The notes beneath the pieces are model-generated. The model saw only the letters and a list, made by a program, of their open reading frames with translations, was not told where the DNA came from and searched no databases. Shown piece after piece: positions 1 to 12,898 of a stretch of DNA of 64,000 nt. Numbering within the stretch: the first letter of the stretch is position 1; each line of letters begins with the position of its first letter. Source of the stretch: Tribonema minus (Eukaryota > Sar > Xanthophyceae > Tribonematales > Tribonemataceae); the NCBI GenBank assembly GCA_017506865.1, contig JAFCMP010000334.1:620001-684000 (forward strand). The letters run 5' to 3'. The position numbers were made by a program, and so were the translations under genes.

Positions 1-3000
1 GGAGTGACAGAAAACTAACCTGTATATAGACTGAAACGGCGTTTAGTTTCGCAGAATTGAGCGAAAATCTGCCGCTACCGCTGAGCGCTGCGCAGGTGTC
101 GCACGGCGTCGCACGCCCGTGGAACGAGAAAGAGACGCGGCTGGCGCGGCTGCGGCGCGCGCTAGAGAGGGAGGACGCCGACGGCATGGGCGTCACGCGC
201 GCCGCGCTGGGGCAGGTCAGTTGATGAGCGCTGCTGCCCCGACGCACAGTCGTTCACTGCAGCGCCCATCTATGTTGACGTGCCGACGATGATGCCGTGG
301 ATGGCGCGGTTGCAGTTCGCAGGCCGTTTTGATGCAGAGTCTCCGGGCAGCTCAGACGAGGAGCGCTGCTGCAGCGACGCGCTGTCGTATGCTGCAGCGC
401 GCTCAGTTAGTGCAGACATTGACAGTAAACGGGTGTCTGATTCCGGCAGCAGGCGTCACGCGCACCGCGCTGGGACAGGTCGGATGAGGAGCACTGCTGC
501 AGTGACGCACTGTCGTTTGTTGCAGCGCGCTCAGCCAGTGCAGACATTGACTGTAACCGGGTGCCTGGTTCCAGCAATGCGCATCGCGCGCGCCGCGCTG
601 GGGCAGGTCAGTCGAGGAGCGCTGCTGCCCCAACGCGCTGTCGTTTGCTGCAGCGCTGAGGCTAGTGTCGGCATGGACTTTTGAGCTCGCAGACGCCGCA
701 ACCTGCCTGAGAATACACGCATGGCTGTCGTCTGAATGTGTTCGTCCATGCATCTGGCCCTATCCGTAAGCGGGTGCCTCATTCCAGCAGCAGGCGCCAC
801 GCGCGCCGCGCTGGGACAGGTCAGATGAGGAGCGCTGCTGCCGCGATGCGCTGTCGTTTGCCGCAGCGCGCTCAGCCAGTGCAGACATTGACTGTAACCG
901 GGCGCCTAGTTTCAGCAACAGGCGTCACGCGCGCAGCACTGGGGCAGGTCAGGATGACGAGCGCTGCTGCCCTTCCGATGCGCAGTCATTCGCTGCAGCG
1001 TTGAGCTAGTGCAAGGCACGGACGTGCGAGCTCGCAGACGCCGTACCCTGCTTTTGAACACTCCCATGGTTGTCGTGATGAACGTGCTCATCGGCTGCAG
1101 GCCCGTTGTTGCAGGCACAGTTTGCCGCACCCTGTTAGATGCTGATTGTCGGTTTTGCGTTACGCAGGCGCTCAGCAGCGTGGGCGCGCACCTAAGAAGT
1201 GCACCCCATGAAAAGTGCGGCCACGTAAAAAGCGCACCCACGCAGAGTGAAATCTGCGGCTGGCACGTTTTTGCATGCACATCTTTCGTTACCACGATGA
1301 TGTTGATTATCACATTTGTTGGCTGCGGAGGCGCTCAGCGGCGTGGGCGTGCACCTCACGCGCGGCCCCATACAAAGTGCACCCGCGCAGAGTGAAATCT
1401 GCTGCAGGCGCGTTTTTACGTGCACGTTGCCATGATGATGATTGTTTTCACATCATTTGCTGCGCAGGCACTCGGCAGCGTGGGGCGTGCACCTCACGCG
1501 CGGCCCCGTATAAAGTGCACCCCACGCAAAATAAAACCTGCTGCAGGCGCGTTTGTGCAGGCACATTTTGCCTCACTGTATTTGACGTTGGTTTTTTGTT
1601 TCTTGCGTTGCACAGGCGCTCAGCAGCGTGGGCGTGCACCTCACGCGCGGCGAGCTGCGGCGCCTCGGGCACAGGTTCGACGCGCGCGAGGACGGCGTGC
1701 TCAGCACCAGAAGTTTCCTGAAATTTCTCGGCGGACAGTCAGGCGCGCCTCCTGACTCTGGTGAGTGCCACTGCGCACAGCATGATGCGATTCTTGACTC
1801 AGAACATTAGCACGCATGGCGAGAGGACGGCGTGCTCAGCCCAGCAGAAGTTTCCTGAAGTTTATCGGCGGTTGCTCTGGGAACCGCTCCGGAATCTGTT
1901 GAGCGGTGCACCCGACGCGTCGGATGTCAGCAACCTAAAGTATCGCACGGAACTTGCAGTTTCAGAGTGAGGGTTAGGGGTTGGGGGTTGGGGAAAGGTT
2001 TTGGGCAACTTCACTGAGGCTAACCCTAGCCACTGCTTTTCGGCAATTGATCATTCACACGCCGTCGCCTGCAATCCGGAGGCTGTGCGCAAGCTTGTTT
2101 AGCATGGTTGCATCGACCAGAACTTGTAGCGAGCGCAAACATTGCGAGAAGTCGACAATGCATTCGGACGACACTGTGCCTGCCTGGGCGCTACACAGTT
2201 TGCTGCCTTTGGCCACCCGCCCAGTGGGTTTCCAGCGGCTAAGGCAGTGAATTGGACGATGATGAACGTCTTTCTGTAGCAGATTGCCGGCGCTTCAATT
2301 TTCTGTCGCTGTAACTGCGCCGCTTGATTGATGACCACCGTTAGCATGCAGGAAGATTTGCGTGCGGGCAAGACACACAGCATATGTTTCACTTGGAATG
2401 GGCATCCTACCGTGGAAGTCAACTGCGTGCACACGATGGGAGTAGCCACTTTCTTCGACTTCATCTTCAACTGCCACAACAGGCCACGACCCATCTGCAG
2501 GCCCCCAGAGCACGGGTCAGCACGTGTTGAAGCAGACAAAGGCCCTGTGGAGTGCCTATGAGCACATGGTGAACTTGAAGAAGGCAGTAACTGTCGCCAC
2601 CCTGTTCAGCGATTGACTCTTGTTCAACCGCGCCTCTGCCGCTGTCACGTGCAGACGAAAATGGAGGCAGTGGCACCGAGACGCTGCACAGTTTGACGCG
2701 TGTAGCAGCAGATGCGGCCCTCTGTAGAGCGCTGTTCAGCACATACTGAAATGCAAAATAAGTGGAACCGGTGTCCCCCTACCCCCTTCAGCAATGCCCA
2801 TTGTTCAACTGCAGTCGCTCTGCGCCGCTGCTGCTGCCGCCGCGCCGCGCAGACGACGACGGAGGCGGTAGTGCTGAGGCGCTGCACAAGCTGGCGCGCG
2901 CTGCCGCCGCCGCGGGTGGGCTCTCCGGCCTGAAGCGCGCGCTGCGGCGCAGGGACGAAGGGGGAAGGGGGGCTCACGTGCTTGATCAGGCCACCTTCAG

Positions 3001-6000
3001 AAGGTAACAATAGTCATTAGGGCAGCCATCTGCTTATGAGGGGGGGCATGGGGCTCACGTCCTCGATCAGGCCACCTTCAGAAGGTAGTACTTCTAAGGT
3101 AGTACTTCTAATGCTTCATTTATGGTAGCCATCTGCTTGAATGAAATACAGAGATGGGGGGGGACAGGGGGCTCACGCCCCCGATCAGGCCACCTTCAGC
3201 AGGTAACTACTCCTACTTCGACGGTAGCGGTCTGCTTGAATGAAGTACAGGGACGAAGGGGGGCTGGGGGGCTAGCATGGTAGCCATCTGCTTGAATGAA
3301 ATACAGAGATCGGGGGGGACAGGGGGCTCACGCCCTCGATCAGGCCACCTTCAGCAGGTACCTACTCCTACTTCGACGGTAGCGGTCTGCTTGAATGAAG
3401 TACAGGGACGAAGGGGGGCTGGGGGGCTAGCATGGTAGCCATCTGCTTGAATGAAATACAGAGATGGGGGGGGACAGGGGGCTCACGCCCTCGATCAGGC
3501 CACCTTCAGCAGGTAACTACTCCTACTTCGACGGTAGCGGTCTGCTTGAATGAAGTAGGGGGGCGGGGGGGCTAGCATGGTAGCCATCTGCTTGAATGAA
3601 ATACAGAGATGGGGGGGGACAGGGGCTCACGCCCTCGATCAGGCCACCTTCAGCAGGTAACTACTCCTACTTCAACGGTAGCGGTCTGCTTGAATGAAGT
3701 ACAGGGACGAAGGGGGGCGGGGGGGCTCACGTCCTTGACCAGGCCACCTTTAGAAGGTAACAATACTGCTACTCCATTGCCTGACCCGCCATTGCTGCAA
3801 CTCGCCTCCTGAGACACACATGGTGGCCTCTGCGGCCAACGGCAGTACCGCGAGCGAAGGCATCGACAACGTACCACAAAGTCCGAGGCAATAATTGACG
3901 AGTGTAAAGCAGAAGAAGTACTTCAGTAATTATGGTAGCCATCTGCTTCAATGAAGTGCAGGGGCGAGGGGAAACGGGGGGCTCGTGTCCTTGACCAGGC
4001 CACCTTCAGAAGGCGACAATAGTAATTAGGGTAGCCATCTGCTTGAATGAAATGCAGGGGCGGGGGGCTCATGTCCTCGATCAGGCCACCTTCAGAAGGT
4101 GTTAGTTGTGAAGCAGTAGTGATTGTCGTTGTCATGCACTTCCATAAAGTACCTGAGATTGCAAGCCGTACTACCTTGCATGTGAGTTTTTGTGGAGTGG
4201 GGCTCACGTCCTTGATCAGGCCACCTTCAGAAGTGAACTCAGTGAACTCAACTTTGCAACCTGTAGAAAATGGGGTGTAGGGAAGGCATGCTGTTTACAT
4301 GTATCCTGGGGTGTGACGCTGCTAAACCGCCTGTACTTCGCAGTGTAGTGAATTCAGATCTTACATCGAGGAAATACGCTAATGTGACCATGGCTGATTG
4401 CTTGCGCCTGCATCCCGTTCGCTGAAACGCAGGCTGTCTGCCTGGCCCTCACAATGCACGTGTCAGCTGCCCAGTACTTCCTCACCTGCTGTAAGCAGTG
4501 GCACACAGGACAATGGAGCGTCCTGCCTTCATCGACATCTACTTAGCGCTGGCCTTTGTGTGTAGTGATGATGATAACACCCCGAGAGAACTCACTTTTC
4601 AACATCTCCAAGTCTTGTCTCACTTGTGTCAGATCTGCCACTGACATGATCTGTGAGCAGTGGCGCATCAGTGAAGCGTCCGGCTTTCTTTGACCTCCGG
4701 CACTTTATTTCGTGTGCACCTGTGCTGATTGCAACACAGATGCGTACTCAGTTTTCATCATCACTCCCTCAGTTTTCATCATCGCTTGCTGGTGTCTGCA
4801 CGACCTCCCGCAGTGCACTGGAGGGTCCTTATGGGATCCAGTTGCTAAGCTTTGATGATTGTTATAAATACACACATGAACTCATATTTCATCATCGCTC
4901 CCGGGTGTCTGCACTCCCTTCCACTCCGTCTGCAGGGTGCTCAAGACTTATGGGATCCAGTTGCCACATGTCTTTGTGTACGGTGATAATCAGTGTTGGG
5001 GTAAGGGTAAGGGTTAGGATGATGGCAACACTCGAGATAACTTATTTATCATCATAGCTCTCTGGTGTCCGCACAATGTGCCGCAGTGCGCTTGAGGATT
5101 ATGGGATCCAGTTGCCAAGGGCGGATCTGCGCGCTATCATGTTGCGCTTCGCGTCGCGGCAGGAGGGATCAGAGGGCTGTGTAAGGTGAGGCACCTGTTA
5201 TAACATCTTTCGGTTGACAGGCAGGGTTTGTTGTGGGGTTTAGGGTTGAAGTTGTAACTGAAAGATGGCTGCAATGTTGTTGGGCGGACCTGCGCGCCAT
5301 CATGTCGTGCTTCGCGTCGCGGCAGGAGGGTTCAGAGGGCTGCATCAGGTGAGGCACCGGGTGTTGCAGCTTATAGATGGCAGGCAGGTTTTGACGTGGG
5401 GCTTGGGGTTGAAGTTGTAAGATCTGCGTGCCGTCATGTTGCGCTTTGCGTCCCGACAGGAGGGATTGGAGGGCTGCTTAAAGGTGAGGCACCTGGTGTT
5501 GCAGCTTATACGATGGCAGGCAGGGTTTGAATTCGGGTTTAAGGTTGAAGTTGTAACTGTAAGATGCTGCAATGCTGTTGGAATATGCGCAGAAAGGCTA
5601 TGGGCACCTGCACTACTGTCTGCGACAAGCGGTCAAGAGGTTGTCATTGTTGGAATCATTTCGCACGCAGAATGTACTTGATAGCAGCCCGGCAGCGGGC
5701 GACGGCGCACGCATGCATCACGCCAAGAAGTAGGCGCCGCTGGTTTTGCTTCTTCGCAATCGCTTCCATGCCCGGATAGGTCGCTTGAGCGAGCCATGCG
5801 TGATAACCTACCGTATTTCTTGTTCCACTGTGCTGGCACCAAAAGGTGCTGCTGCCGCGCACCGGAGCGGCTGCGTGTCAGCGCTCAGACGACCCCGTGA
5901 CAACCCCTCAGACGTGTGTGCCTCTCCCCGCATAGCCTGCACATCGTCATCTTCAGCTTCGAGGCATCATGCCCATGATTGCTCACGCAACGCAGCCCTG

Positions 6001-9000
6001 AGGCAACGTGGGTGTCTTGAGGTGCCCACATGACACCGACCCTGAGCGATGCCCCGCAGCTGAGCAGTATTGACCCCCACCCCCACCCCCTCCCCAGCCC
6101 CTAGTATGTCCTGACAGCGTACTCTGAGTAATTGCGTTCTTTTCGCGTCTAAGGCTTCGCATCTGTACATCGCAGCAACACGACGAAGGCGTGCGCACCG
6201 CATTCACCGTCGCCGTGCCTCGACTGCCAATGGCGCAGATATGGTGATCTGCTGCTGGAGCTGGAGGCTGCAGCGGAGAGTCACAAGGTGCAGCAGGGGC
6301 ACGGGCGGCGGCGGCAGCGGTCCACTGCTCCGAGCAGCGGCAGCAGCGACAGCGAAGCTGGCAGTGCTCACAGGTACGTCCTACACTTGCCGTGTGTGCT
6401 GAAAGTGTGCACTGGCAGCACTCGCGGTGTGTTCTGCGCTGTGGCGGCGGGCGCGTGCGGCGCGATGCGTGCGGAGGCTCGTGTGGAGACTTTGGACAGC
6501 CCCTCCTGCGTTGGCTTCGCTCTCTCTCGATGCCGCGAGGGTTAGGGTTAGGGTCAGGGTTAGGATTAGGGTTGCATCAGGGTCACGGCTGCGTTTGGGT
6601 TAAGGTTAGGGCTAGGGGGCTAGGGCCGTGGCCGAACGCTAAATGCTCAGGCATCGCGGCGCAGATCAAATTCGAAACAGCACATTGTCTGAGACGTCCC
6701 GCGCGCTCACAGATGCACAGTGCACCAGATAACACGCATACCCGCGTGCAGTAAGCCGGCCAGAAGCAGCCCTCAGCGCCACGGCGCACACACGTCGCGG
6801 CCTCTCTCAAAGGCGCCTGAATCACTCAAGCGCGCGCGGCGCGCACTCACAGCTTCCCGCCGCGTCCGCGTCCGCTCTCGCTTCCCCGCAGAGCCGTGGC
6901 ACACCGAGGTTTGGAGTTAGGGCTAGGATTAGGGTTAGGGCCATGTCCCTGACCCTCAGAGCTCAGGCATCGCGTCGCAGATTCACTCGGAATCATCACC
7001 CCATCATCTGAGCCGTGCCGCGCGCTCAGAGATCCCCGCCGCATCGCCTCGCCCCGCTCTCACTTCCCTGCAGAGCTACGGCACACCGCACTCGCAGCGG
7101 CGGCCACGCCGATGCCGCCAAGCCGCGCGTCCACTTTGACGTGGGCGCCGGCAGCAGCGGTGGCACGCCTCAGCGTGCGGCGCACAAGGCGGCGCTGCCG
7201 CGGCGCGCCGGCGGCGCTGCGCGCGCGCGCGCGGCAGCGCGGCCCGAGCTGCAGCGCGCGTTTCCGGACGGCACGGTTGCTGCGCGGCACTGCTTTGAGG
7301 AGGTATGTGCGGTCGATGCGGTGTGAAGTTCGGAGAGGTATAACTTCAAGTAGTAAGTTGTCGCAGGCGCCGCAGCTTTCGAGGAACATGGAGGCGTCGT
7401 GAGGAAACGTCAGTTTCGACTCTGTTGCGACACGCAGAGAGGGGAAGCGGGTGGTTCACAGGGCAATAGTGTGGCAGCCGTTCGCTCTGGTGTCATCAGT
7501 CATCCGTGACAGCAACCGTCAGCGGATCGTGTGCTGCTTCACGCCGCATGTGCGCTTCTGCTCGAGAGCGCCTGCATCCCGCACAGATGTTTGCAGGTGG
7601 CACAAGGGCAAAGGGGAGGAGAGGGGCAGGTACATGGCTGCCTCAGATCTGCGTAAAGTCGCTGCCACGAGCTGCAGCGCCGCTTTCCTGGTGTCTCATT
7701 GTTCTGAGGCGCCACTGAAGTTGATAGGCACTTTTTGACTGGAAGCGCGCTGGTAGGCGCTTTTTGATTGAAGGAGCGCTCAGGCACCCCTCCCTCCTGA
7801 CCCTGTACCCCACCCTCCTGCAGCATGCTACCGCCCCTTGTCACCCACACGCCCCCCTGCTGTTAGGGTCAACCCTGACCCCACTTCTCAAACGACATTG
7901 TACAGCTCCGCACCGGCTGGGTACGCTGAGGTGCGCAGGCAATGTGCCTTGATCTAGGGTTAGGGCCGGCCCGAACCCGAACACCAAAATCACATTTGCA
8001 CTCTTCAGACTCTCGCGTCCGCTGTTTGCAACCGCAGCTGGACGCCACAGGGCTGCGCACGCTGATGTGCACAGGCACTGCAGCTAGCATTACCGTCAGG
8101 GCTTGCTACTGCCAAGCGGACACTTGTACACCTCACACGCCGCACGCTACGTCGACAAGGGTCGTTGCAGACGCACAACGCATGCATTCAGCGCGCCTCA
8201 CGCCACGCCCCGCGCCGATGCGACTACATGCCCGCAGGTGCGCGCATCCGCTCCAGCCATGGCACTTGCCCACTCATTTGCGGCTGTGGTCGGCAGCCTC
8301 CAACGAACGCAGATGGACGAGACGGGGTGGGGCGCGCTGACGTGGGAGCGCGTTCACGCAGCAGCGCCTGAGCGTTTACCATACAAAATCACATACTTCT
8401 GAGTCTTGCTGGTCGGTGCCAAGCAAGAGGTGATGCACATGCTGCTGCCTATCCCAGACTCTTCGCAAAAACCTCACACTCCTCAAGGCCTGTTCCCCTT
8501 GAATTCCTGCGTCTGCTGCTGGTCGCGACCGCAGATGGATGACACCGGACTCGGCACGCTGACGTGGAGCGCCTTCCTGCAGCAGCGCTCAGGCGCCGTC
8601 CCCCGCTCACTCTACAAACATCACATGTGTGCAGAGTCAGATGGACTCTTGCATCTGCCGCTGCTCGCGAACGCAGATGGACGACGCCGGGCTGGGCGCG
8701 CTGACGTGGAACGCATTCATGCAGCAGCGCTCACACGCCGCCCCCCTCCCTTACCCTACAGTAATCACATGTGCAGGTTTACATGGACTCTTGCGTCTGC
8801 CGCTGCTCATTAACCTTGCGTCTGCCACTGCTCGCGAGCGCAGATGGACGACTCCGGGCTCGGCACGCTGACGTGGAGCGCCTTCCGCGCGGGACTGCGC
8901 CGCCTGGGCGTACGCCTCCCGGAGGCAGCGCTGCTCGACCTCGCTGCGCCGCTAGACCGTGACGGCGACGGGCGCGTTGACTACGTGGCCTTCCTGGCGC

Positions 9001-11736
9001 ATGCACGGCACGGCGGTGACCAGGTGGGTGGGTTAGAAGTAGGGTTAGGGGTAGGGTCAGGGTTAGGGCTAGGGGTAAGGGTAGGGGCAGGCAGCGCTGC
9101 TCGGCCTCACAGCGCCGCTAGACCGCGACGGCGACGGGCGCGCCCGCTTCGTGGCGCACGCGCGGCGTGGCAGCTATGCGGTGAGCAGCTTGGGGCGGGG
9201 GGCGGGGTTAGGGCTAGAGGCAGGGGTGGGTCAGGGTTAGGGCAGAGAGAAGGTGAGGTGCTAGGGTTAGAGTCAGCAGTGGCGCACCCACGGCGCGGCG
9301 GTGACCAGACAAGCAGCTTAGGGTTAGGGTTGGGGTTAGGAGAGGGGGAGGGGTAGAAGCAGGGTCAGGGCACAGCGCAGGGGAGATGTACGTGAACGGT
9401 TCACGTGCCGTGGTCAGCATTGGAGTCAGGGGGCACAGAGGATGTGAGCAATTTTTATACTTCAAGTATTCTAACTTGCATGTTTCCACTGACATGAAAT
9501 CTGCCCCCGCCCAGGCGTACGCGCCCGACGGCGGCAGCGGCGACGGCAGCGACTACAGCGGCAGCAGCAATCAGCAGCAGGCAGCGCTCGAACAGCTGGC
9601 GCAGCTCATGGCGCAGAGCGGCCTGGAGGCCGCCGACCTGCTCGCAGAATTGCAGGTACGCCCACTGGTTGTGTGCCAGATACCTACCGTATGCAAGTTT
9701 GTGGGGCAGGCATTTGAAATAGAATGTGAAGTTTTGGCGGAGAGACTCGGGGAAGCAGCAGCGAGGAAGGTCAGCGCTCGTTGATTGGCACAGGCCAACA
9801 ACACGATACTATCATGTAGGAATAGATCAATCATTACTGTCCGACTGCCTTCAGGCATGCCCGCTGCTCGTGTCATGTGCCCCATGCCTACCGTCTTGAT
9901 ACAAATTGACAAGTGCTGCAATTCAGGTGCTCTTGTCACGTGCAAGATTTATATAGACGCTTTCTTGCCGACGTTACCTACCTAGTAGTACCTACCCTGC
10001 CATTTCCCTGCTTCATGACGGCCCTCCGTGCGCAGATGTGCGACCTGGCCGACAGTATCATTTTACATATGTTTTTCCAATAGCTGTTAAAGTTGTATAG
10101 AAACCATCGCAACCCACGTTGCTTGCTGCCGCACGCAGGCGTGCGACCTGGCCGGCAGCGGCGATCTCCTCTTCAGCTGCTCGTGTCATATGCAAGATAT
10201 ACTGCATTCATACGTATACGCTCCTTTGCCAACGCTACCTACCTACCCTGACAATGACGTCCCCCGTGCGCAGGCATGCGACCTGGCCGGCAGCGGCAAT
10301 CTGCCCGCGTCGGAGCTGCGGGGCGCGCTGGGCCGCCTGGGCCTGCGCGTGACTCTCGCGCAAGCGGCGGGCGCGCAGGAGGGTTTTCAGGGTCGTAAGG
10401 CCGGACGGGTGAGTGACTGCACTGTGTGTCGCTCACGAACTCAACAACAAGTCAAGAGAGTGACGATGGATCTGGAGCAGGCGGCGGGCGCGCAAGGCGG
10501 CTTTCAGGGTCGCAAGGCCGGACGGATGAGCGATGAGGAATACGTTTAGGGCTAGGGCTAGGGCAGGGCTAGGCTTAAGGTTGGTTTTAGGGTGAGGCAT
10601 AGCTGCACGGCGCACCACGCTACCACGGCCTGCGCGTGACGCTCGTGCAGGCGGCAGGCACCCGGGAGGGTTTCGCGGGCCGCAAGACTGGCCGGGTGAG
10701 CGACGGCAATGATTGAAGTGTTCAATACTGAAGTGTCGCTTGTGTACTTCTTGAGGAACAAGAAATGATAGTAATACTGGATCTGGAGCAGACGGCACGT
10801 GCACAGAAGGGCTTTGCGGGCCGCAAGGCTGCCCGGGTGAGCGATGAGGAGCACGTTCAGGGCTAGAGCTAGGGCTGGGGCCAGGGCTAGACTTGAGGTT
10901 GAACTAGGGTAGGGCTGCACGTGACGCTGGCGGCCGGCGCCGAGGAGAGCTTCACGGGCCGGAACGCCGGCCGGGTGCGTGACCGCACTATTAAAGTGTC
11001 GCTCATGTACTTCAAGCAACATTCAATGATGGTCATCATGGACCTGGAGCAGGCGGCGGGCGCGCAGGAGGGCTTTGCGGGCCTTAAGACCGGCCGGGTG
11101 AGCGACCGCACTGTTCAAGAGTCGCTCATGTACTGCGAGCCACGAAATATGATAGTAATGATGGGGCGCTGCTGCAGGCGGCGGGCGCGCAGGAGGGCCT
11201 TGCGGGCCACAAGGCCGGCCGGGCGCGCGATGAGGAGTATGTTTAGGGCTTGCAGCAGGGCTAGGTATCCCTTGCGTTGCAGCCGTAGTTGCTGTCAGGG
11301 TTAGGTTAGGGGTAAAGTCAGCTTAGGGTGAGGATTAGGGTTAGACCAGGGCGCAATGTCGGATGACGTCGCACCGTGCTCTGGGCGCAGCAGCAGCAGC
11401 AACACCGCTCTCCGCGGCAACCCATCTCGCACACGCACTGAAAAATCACCGTTGCAAAGCACACCACGGCAGCAGCAAAGACTGACACCTAACGAATCTT
11501 TGCGCACGTCCCAGCTGCGCTACGGAGACCTGTGCGCGGCGCTGGCGGACCTCATGCCGCGGCCCAAGCGCAGCGGCGGCGGCAGCAGCGCCGCTCGTGC
11601 GTGCGGCGGCAGCGGCCGCGCCTCGCCGTCTGCGCCGCACCGGCGGCGGCAGCAGCGCAGCGGCGGCGGCGGCGGCGGCAGCTCGGGCTCAGAAGAGGAA
11701 GAGAGCAGGCACCGCCACCGCAAGCGGCGGCACTGA
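1..11736 (+). CDS. Multi-EF-hand protein, 3' part of gene (10 exons visible, 5' end outside window)
   Basis: Exons read at 96-215, 1616-1760, 2853-3003, 5087-5185, 6239-6373, 7074-7302, 8844-9023, 9515-9655, 10274-10408 and 11515-11736 (TGA). They join in phase to give the C-terminal 518 residues; the first listed exon may not be the gene's first. The protein is a chain of paired EF-hand-like units of the type L..L...D..G.G....F. One loop is canonical, DRDGDGRVDYVAFL in the 8844-9023 exon; most others lack some calcium ligands, for example MDDSGLGTLTWSAF and FDAREDGVLSTRSFL. Low-complexity linkers follow at 9515-9655 (Gly/Ser/Gln) and in the last exon, which ends in a Gly/Ser, acidic and His/Arg-rich tail. 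The layout resembles long multi-EF-hand proteins such as ciliary EFCAB6, but that is inference. A calcium-responsive scaffold is likely. Its introns hold exon-edge copies, listed separately. Convergent with the TPR gene. Confidence 0.8.
216..1000 (+). repeat. Echo array: copies of exon 96-215 end plus donor
   Basis: After the true donor at 216, diverged copies of the exon end (GVTRAALGQ coding) followed by GT occur with donors near 479, 607, 820 and 948. They sit in a tandem unit of about 130 bp that also contains a conserved intron stretch (cagacattgactgtaac). Confidence 0.8.
1160..1660 (+). repeat. Echo array: copies of the start of exon 1616-1760
   Basis: Copies of the acceptor plus exon head (coding ALSSVGVHLTRG) start near 1168, 1331 and 1468 before the true exon at 1616, spaced about 140-160 bp. 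Each keeps an AG and 30-45 nt of exon sequence, then decays into intron-like sequence. Confidence 0.82.
2950..4240 (+). repeat. Minisatellite grown from the 3' end of exon 2853-3003
   Basis: The exon end (coding VLDQATFRR) with its donor is repeated about ten times, with the core gatcaggccaccttcag and then aggtaa. A fuller unit of about 150 bp (3120-3720) also includes gtagccatctgcttgaatga and runs of G. The copies at 3280-3610 are nearly identical to each other, implying recent homogenisation. The array lies in the intron just after its source exon. Confidence 0.85.
4800..5500 (+). repeat. Echoes on both sides of exon 5087-5185
   Basis: Upstream copies of the exon head (coding YGIQLP) have acceptors ending near 4813 and 4935. 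Downstream copies of the exon end (coding FASRQEG) have donors near 5349 and 5484, each followed by the same gtgaggcacc intron start. The single exon thus has head copies before it and tail copies after it. Confidence 0.85.
8030..8860 (+). repeat. Echo array: copies of the start of exon 8844-9023
   Basis: Acceptor plus head copies (coding MDDxGLGTLTWSAF) begin near 8037, 8313, 8535 and 8677 before the true exon at 8844. The nearest ones keep about 45 nt with few changes and then share a cagcagcgctc continuation not found in the true exon, so they also descend from one another. Confidence 0.85.
9024..9360 (+). repeat. Exon-tail echoes mixed with TTAGGG-like repeats
   Basis: Copies of the EF-hand loop part of exon 8844-9023 (LDRDGDGRA type) recur at 9097-9180, with a donor at 9181, and a shorter piece at 9280-9310. 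They are separated by runs of ttagggttaggg and gtaggg variants. Confidence 0.75.
10020..11240 (+). repeat. Echoes around exon 10274-10408
   Basis: Head copies (ACDLAGSG coding) begin near 10036 and 10140. Tail copies (AGAQEGFxGRKAGR coding) with a donor or a damaged donor recur near 10480-10530, 10640-10695, 10790-10840, 10925-10976, 11045-11100 and 11165-11225. About six tail copies follow one real exon end. Confidence 0.82.
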
Positions 11737-12898
11737 TGGCGGCACCCACGTGCCTCAGTACGCAATGCGCTGCCAGGGATTGCTTGGCGGGAGACTGCGT
11801 GATGCGGTGCCGAGCCGTGCTGCGCCCCCCTAACCCTGACTCTAGGGGGATTAGGGCGGTGCAGCGCGCGCGCGCTCAGCGTCAGGGTCATGACGCTCGC
11901 CGCCATGCAGCTCTAGCGCTCTGTTGACATGTGCGCCGCAAGGCCACGCACCGAGTGTACCCCCTCACGTGAACACTGCGCTCCACATTTGGGTCCGGCG
12001 GGCTTCAACGTCTGATGTCATCGTGTGCAGCTAGCTGTGAATTGAAACGCCGTTGCCGCGACGCGCGGTGTTGCGCGTGGGCACGGCTTGCTGCAGCGCC
12101 TTAAGGGAATACCTTGAGGCACGCTTGTGCGTCTTCTTTAAAATAATACGCTTGGCAGTGCACTTGTGTACTGTGCTCTGGACCAGCCTTTGAGCATGTA
12201 GATTTCGGCGCATGTGCTTTGTGTGCAGTAATGACGACCTTTGCTTCGGATCCATGAGCTTGTCTTTCCCTGTTTGACATTTGCTGATCACATTTTCTGC
12301 CCTTGTCACCAATGGTGGTGTCTCGTGTGATATTTGTGCGCATTGATTGGAGGCTCACTCACTGCAAACATTCCCCATGACTGCAAGAACATCGACATGG
12401 CTCTCACAGTGCATTGCTCTTGTCCGTTGGTTGCTATGTGCGTTGCATCCCAATGAGTTCCCACATCCAAGCTGCAGCGCAAAGTTGTCGACAACTGCCG
12501 GCAGATCATGATTCATCGCAAGATCTTGTGGCACCACATTGTGTACCGAGAAGAAGGGCGAAGTCAGCAACGCAGTGCATCTGACTGGTGCCATGCAGCA
12601 GGAAGAATAAGAAAAAGACTCTTTGTAAAGTGAGAGGCGCGGCAAAGCAGGTATCCGTCATATTGCACAGTGACAAGAGGCCGATGATCGCCGTCTGCAG
12701 CTCCCGGCCATGTACAACGGCGTCGCACGCGCATACACCACCCCCAAGGCCGCACTGCGCGCCAGCCTTGCAAATGGTGGCATATGGCATGCAGGCACGC
12801 TCTCGACCGCCAAGTCCGCCGCGTTCAACTTGGGGGGCAAAAATACGCGATAACTACAACACACGCGCACGCCAGCCGTGGGCTGTATCAAAACGCTT
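11737..12898. other. Intergenic stretch between two convergent genes
   Basis: It contains the 3' flanks of the EF-hand gene and the TPR gene. Open frames of 60-100 codons exist on both strands at 12355-12900, at lower GC than the genes, but none shows a recognisable motif or splice chain. I see no RNA gene. Confidence 0.5.

Noticed and set aside
3120..3720. CRISPR-like regularly spaced repeats
   Set aside because: Repeats and spacers are both conserved, the host is a eukaryote, and the unit is an exon end with a splice donor.
5690..6040. An additional EF-hand exon
   Set aside because: Splicing from 5185 to 6239 is already in phase, and no acceptor-donor pair here adds a sensible sequence.
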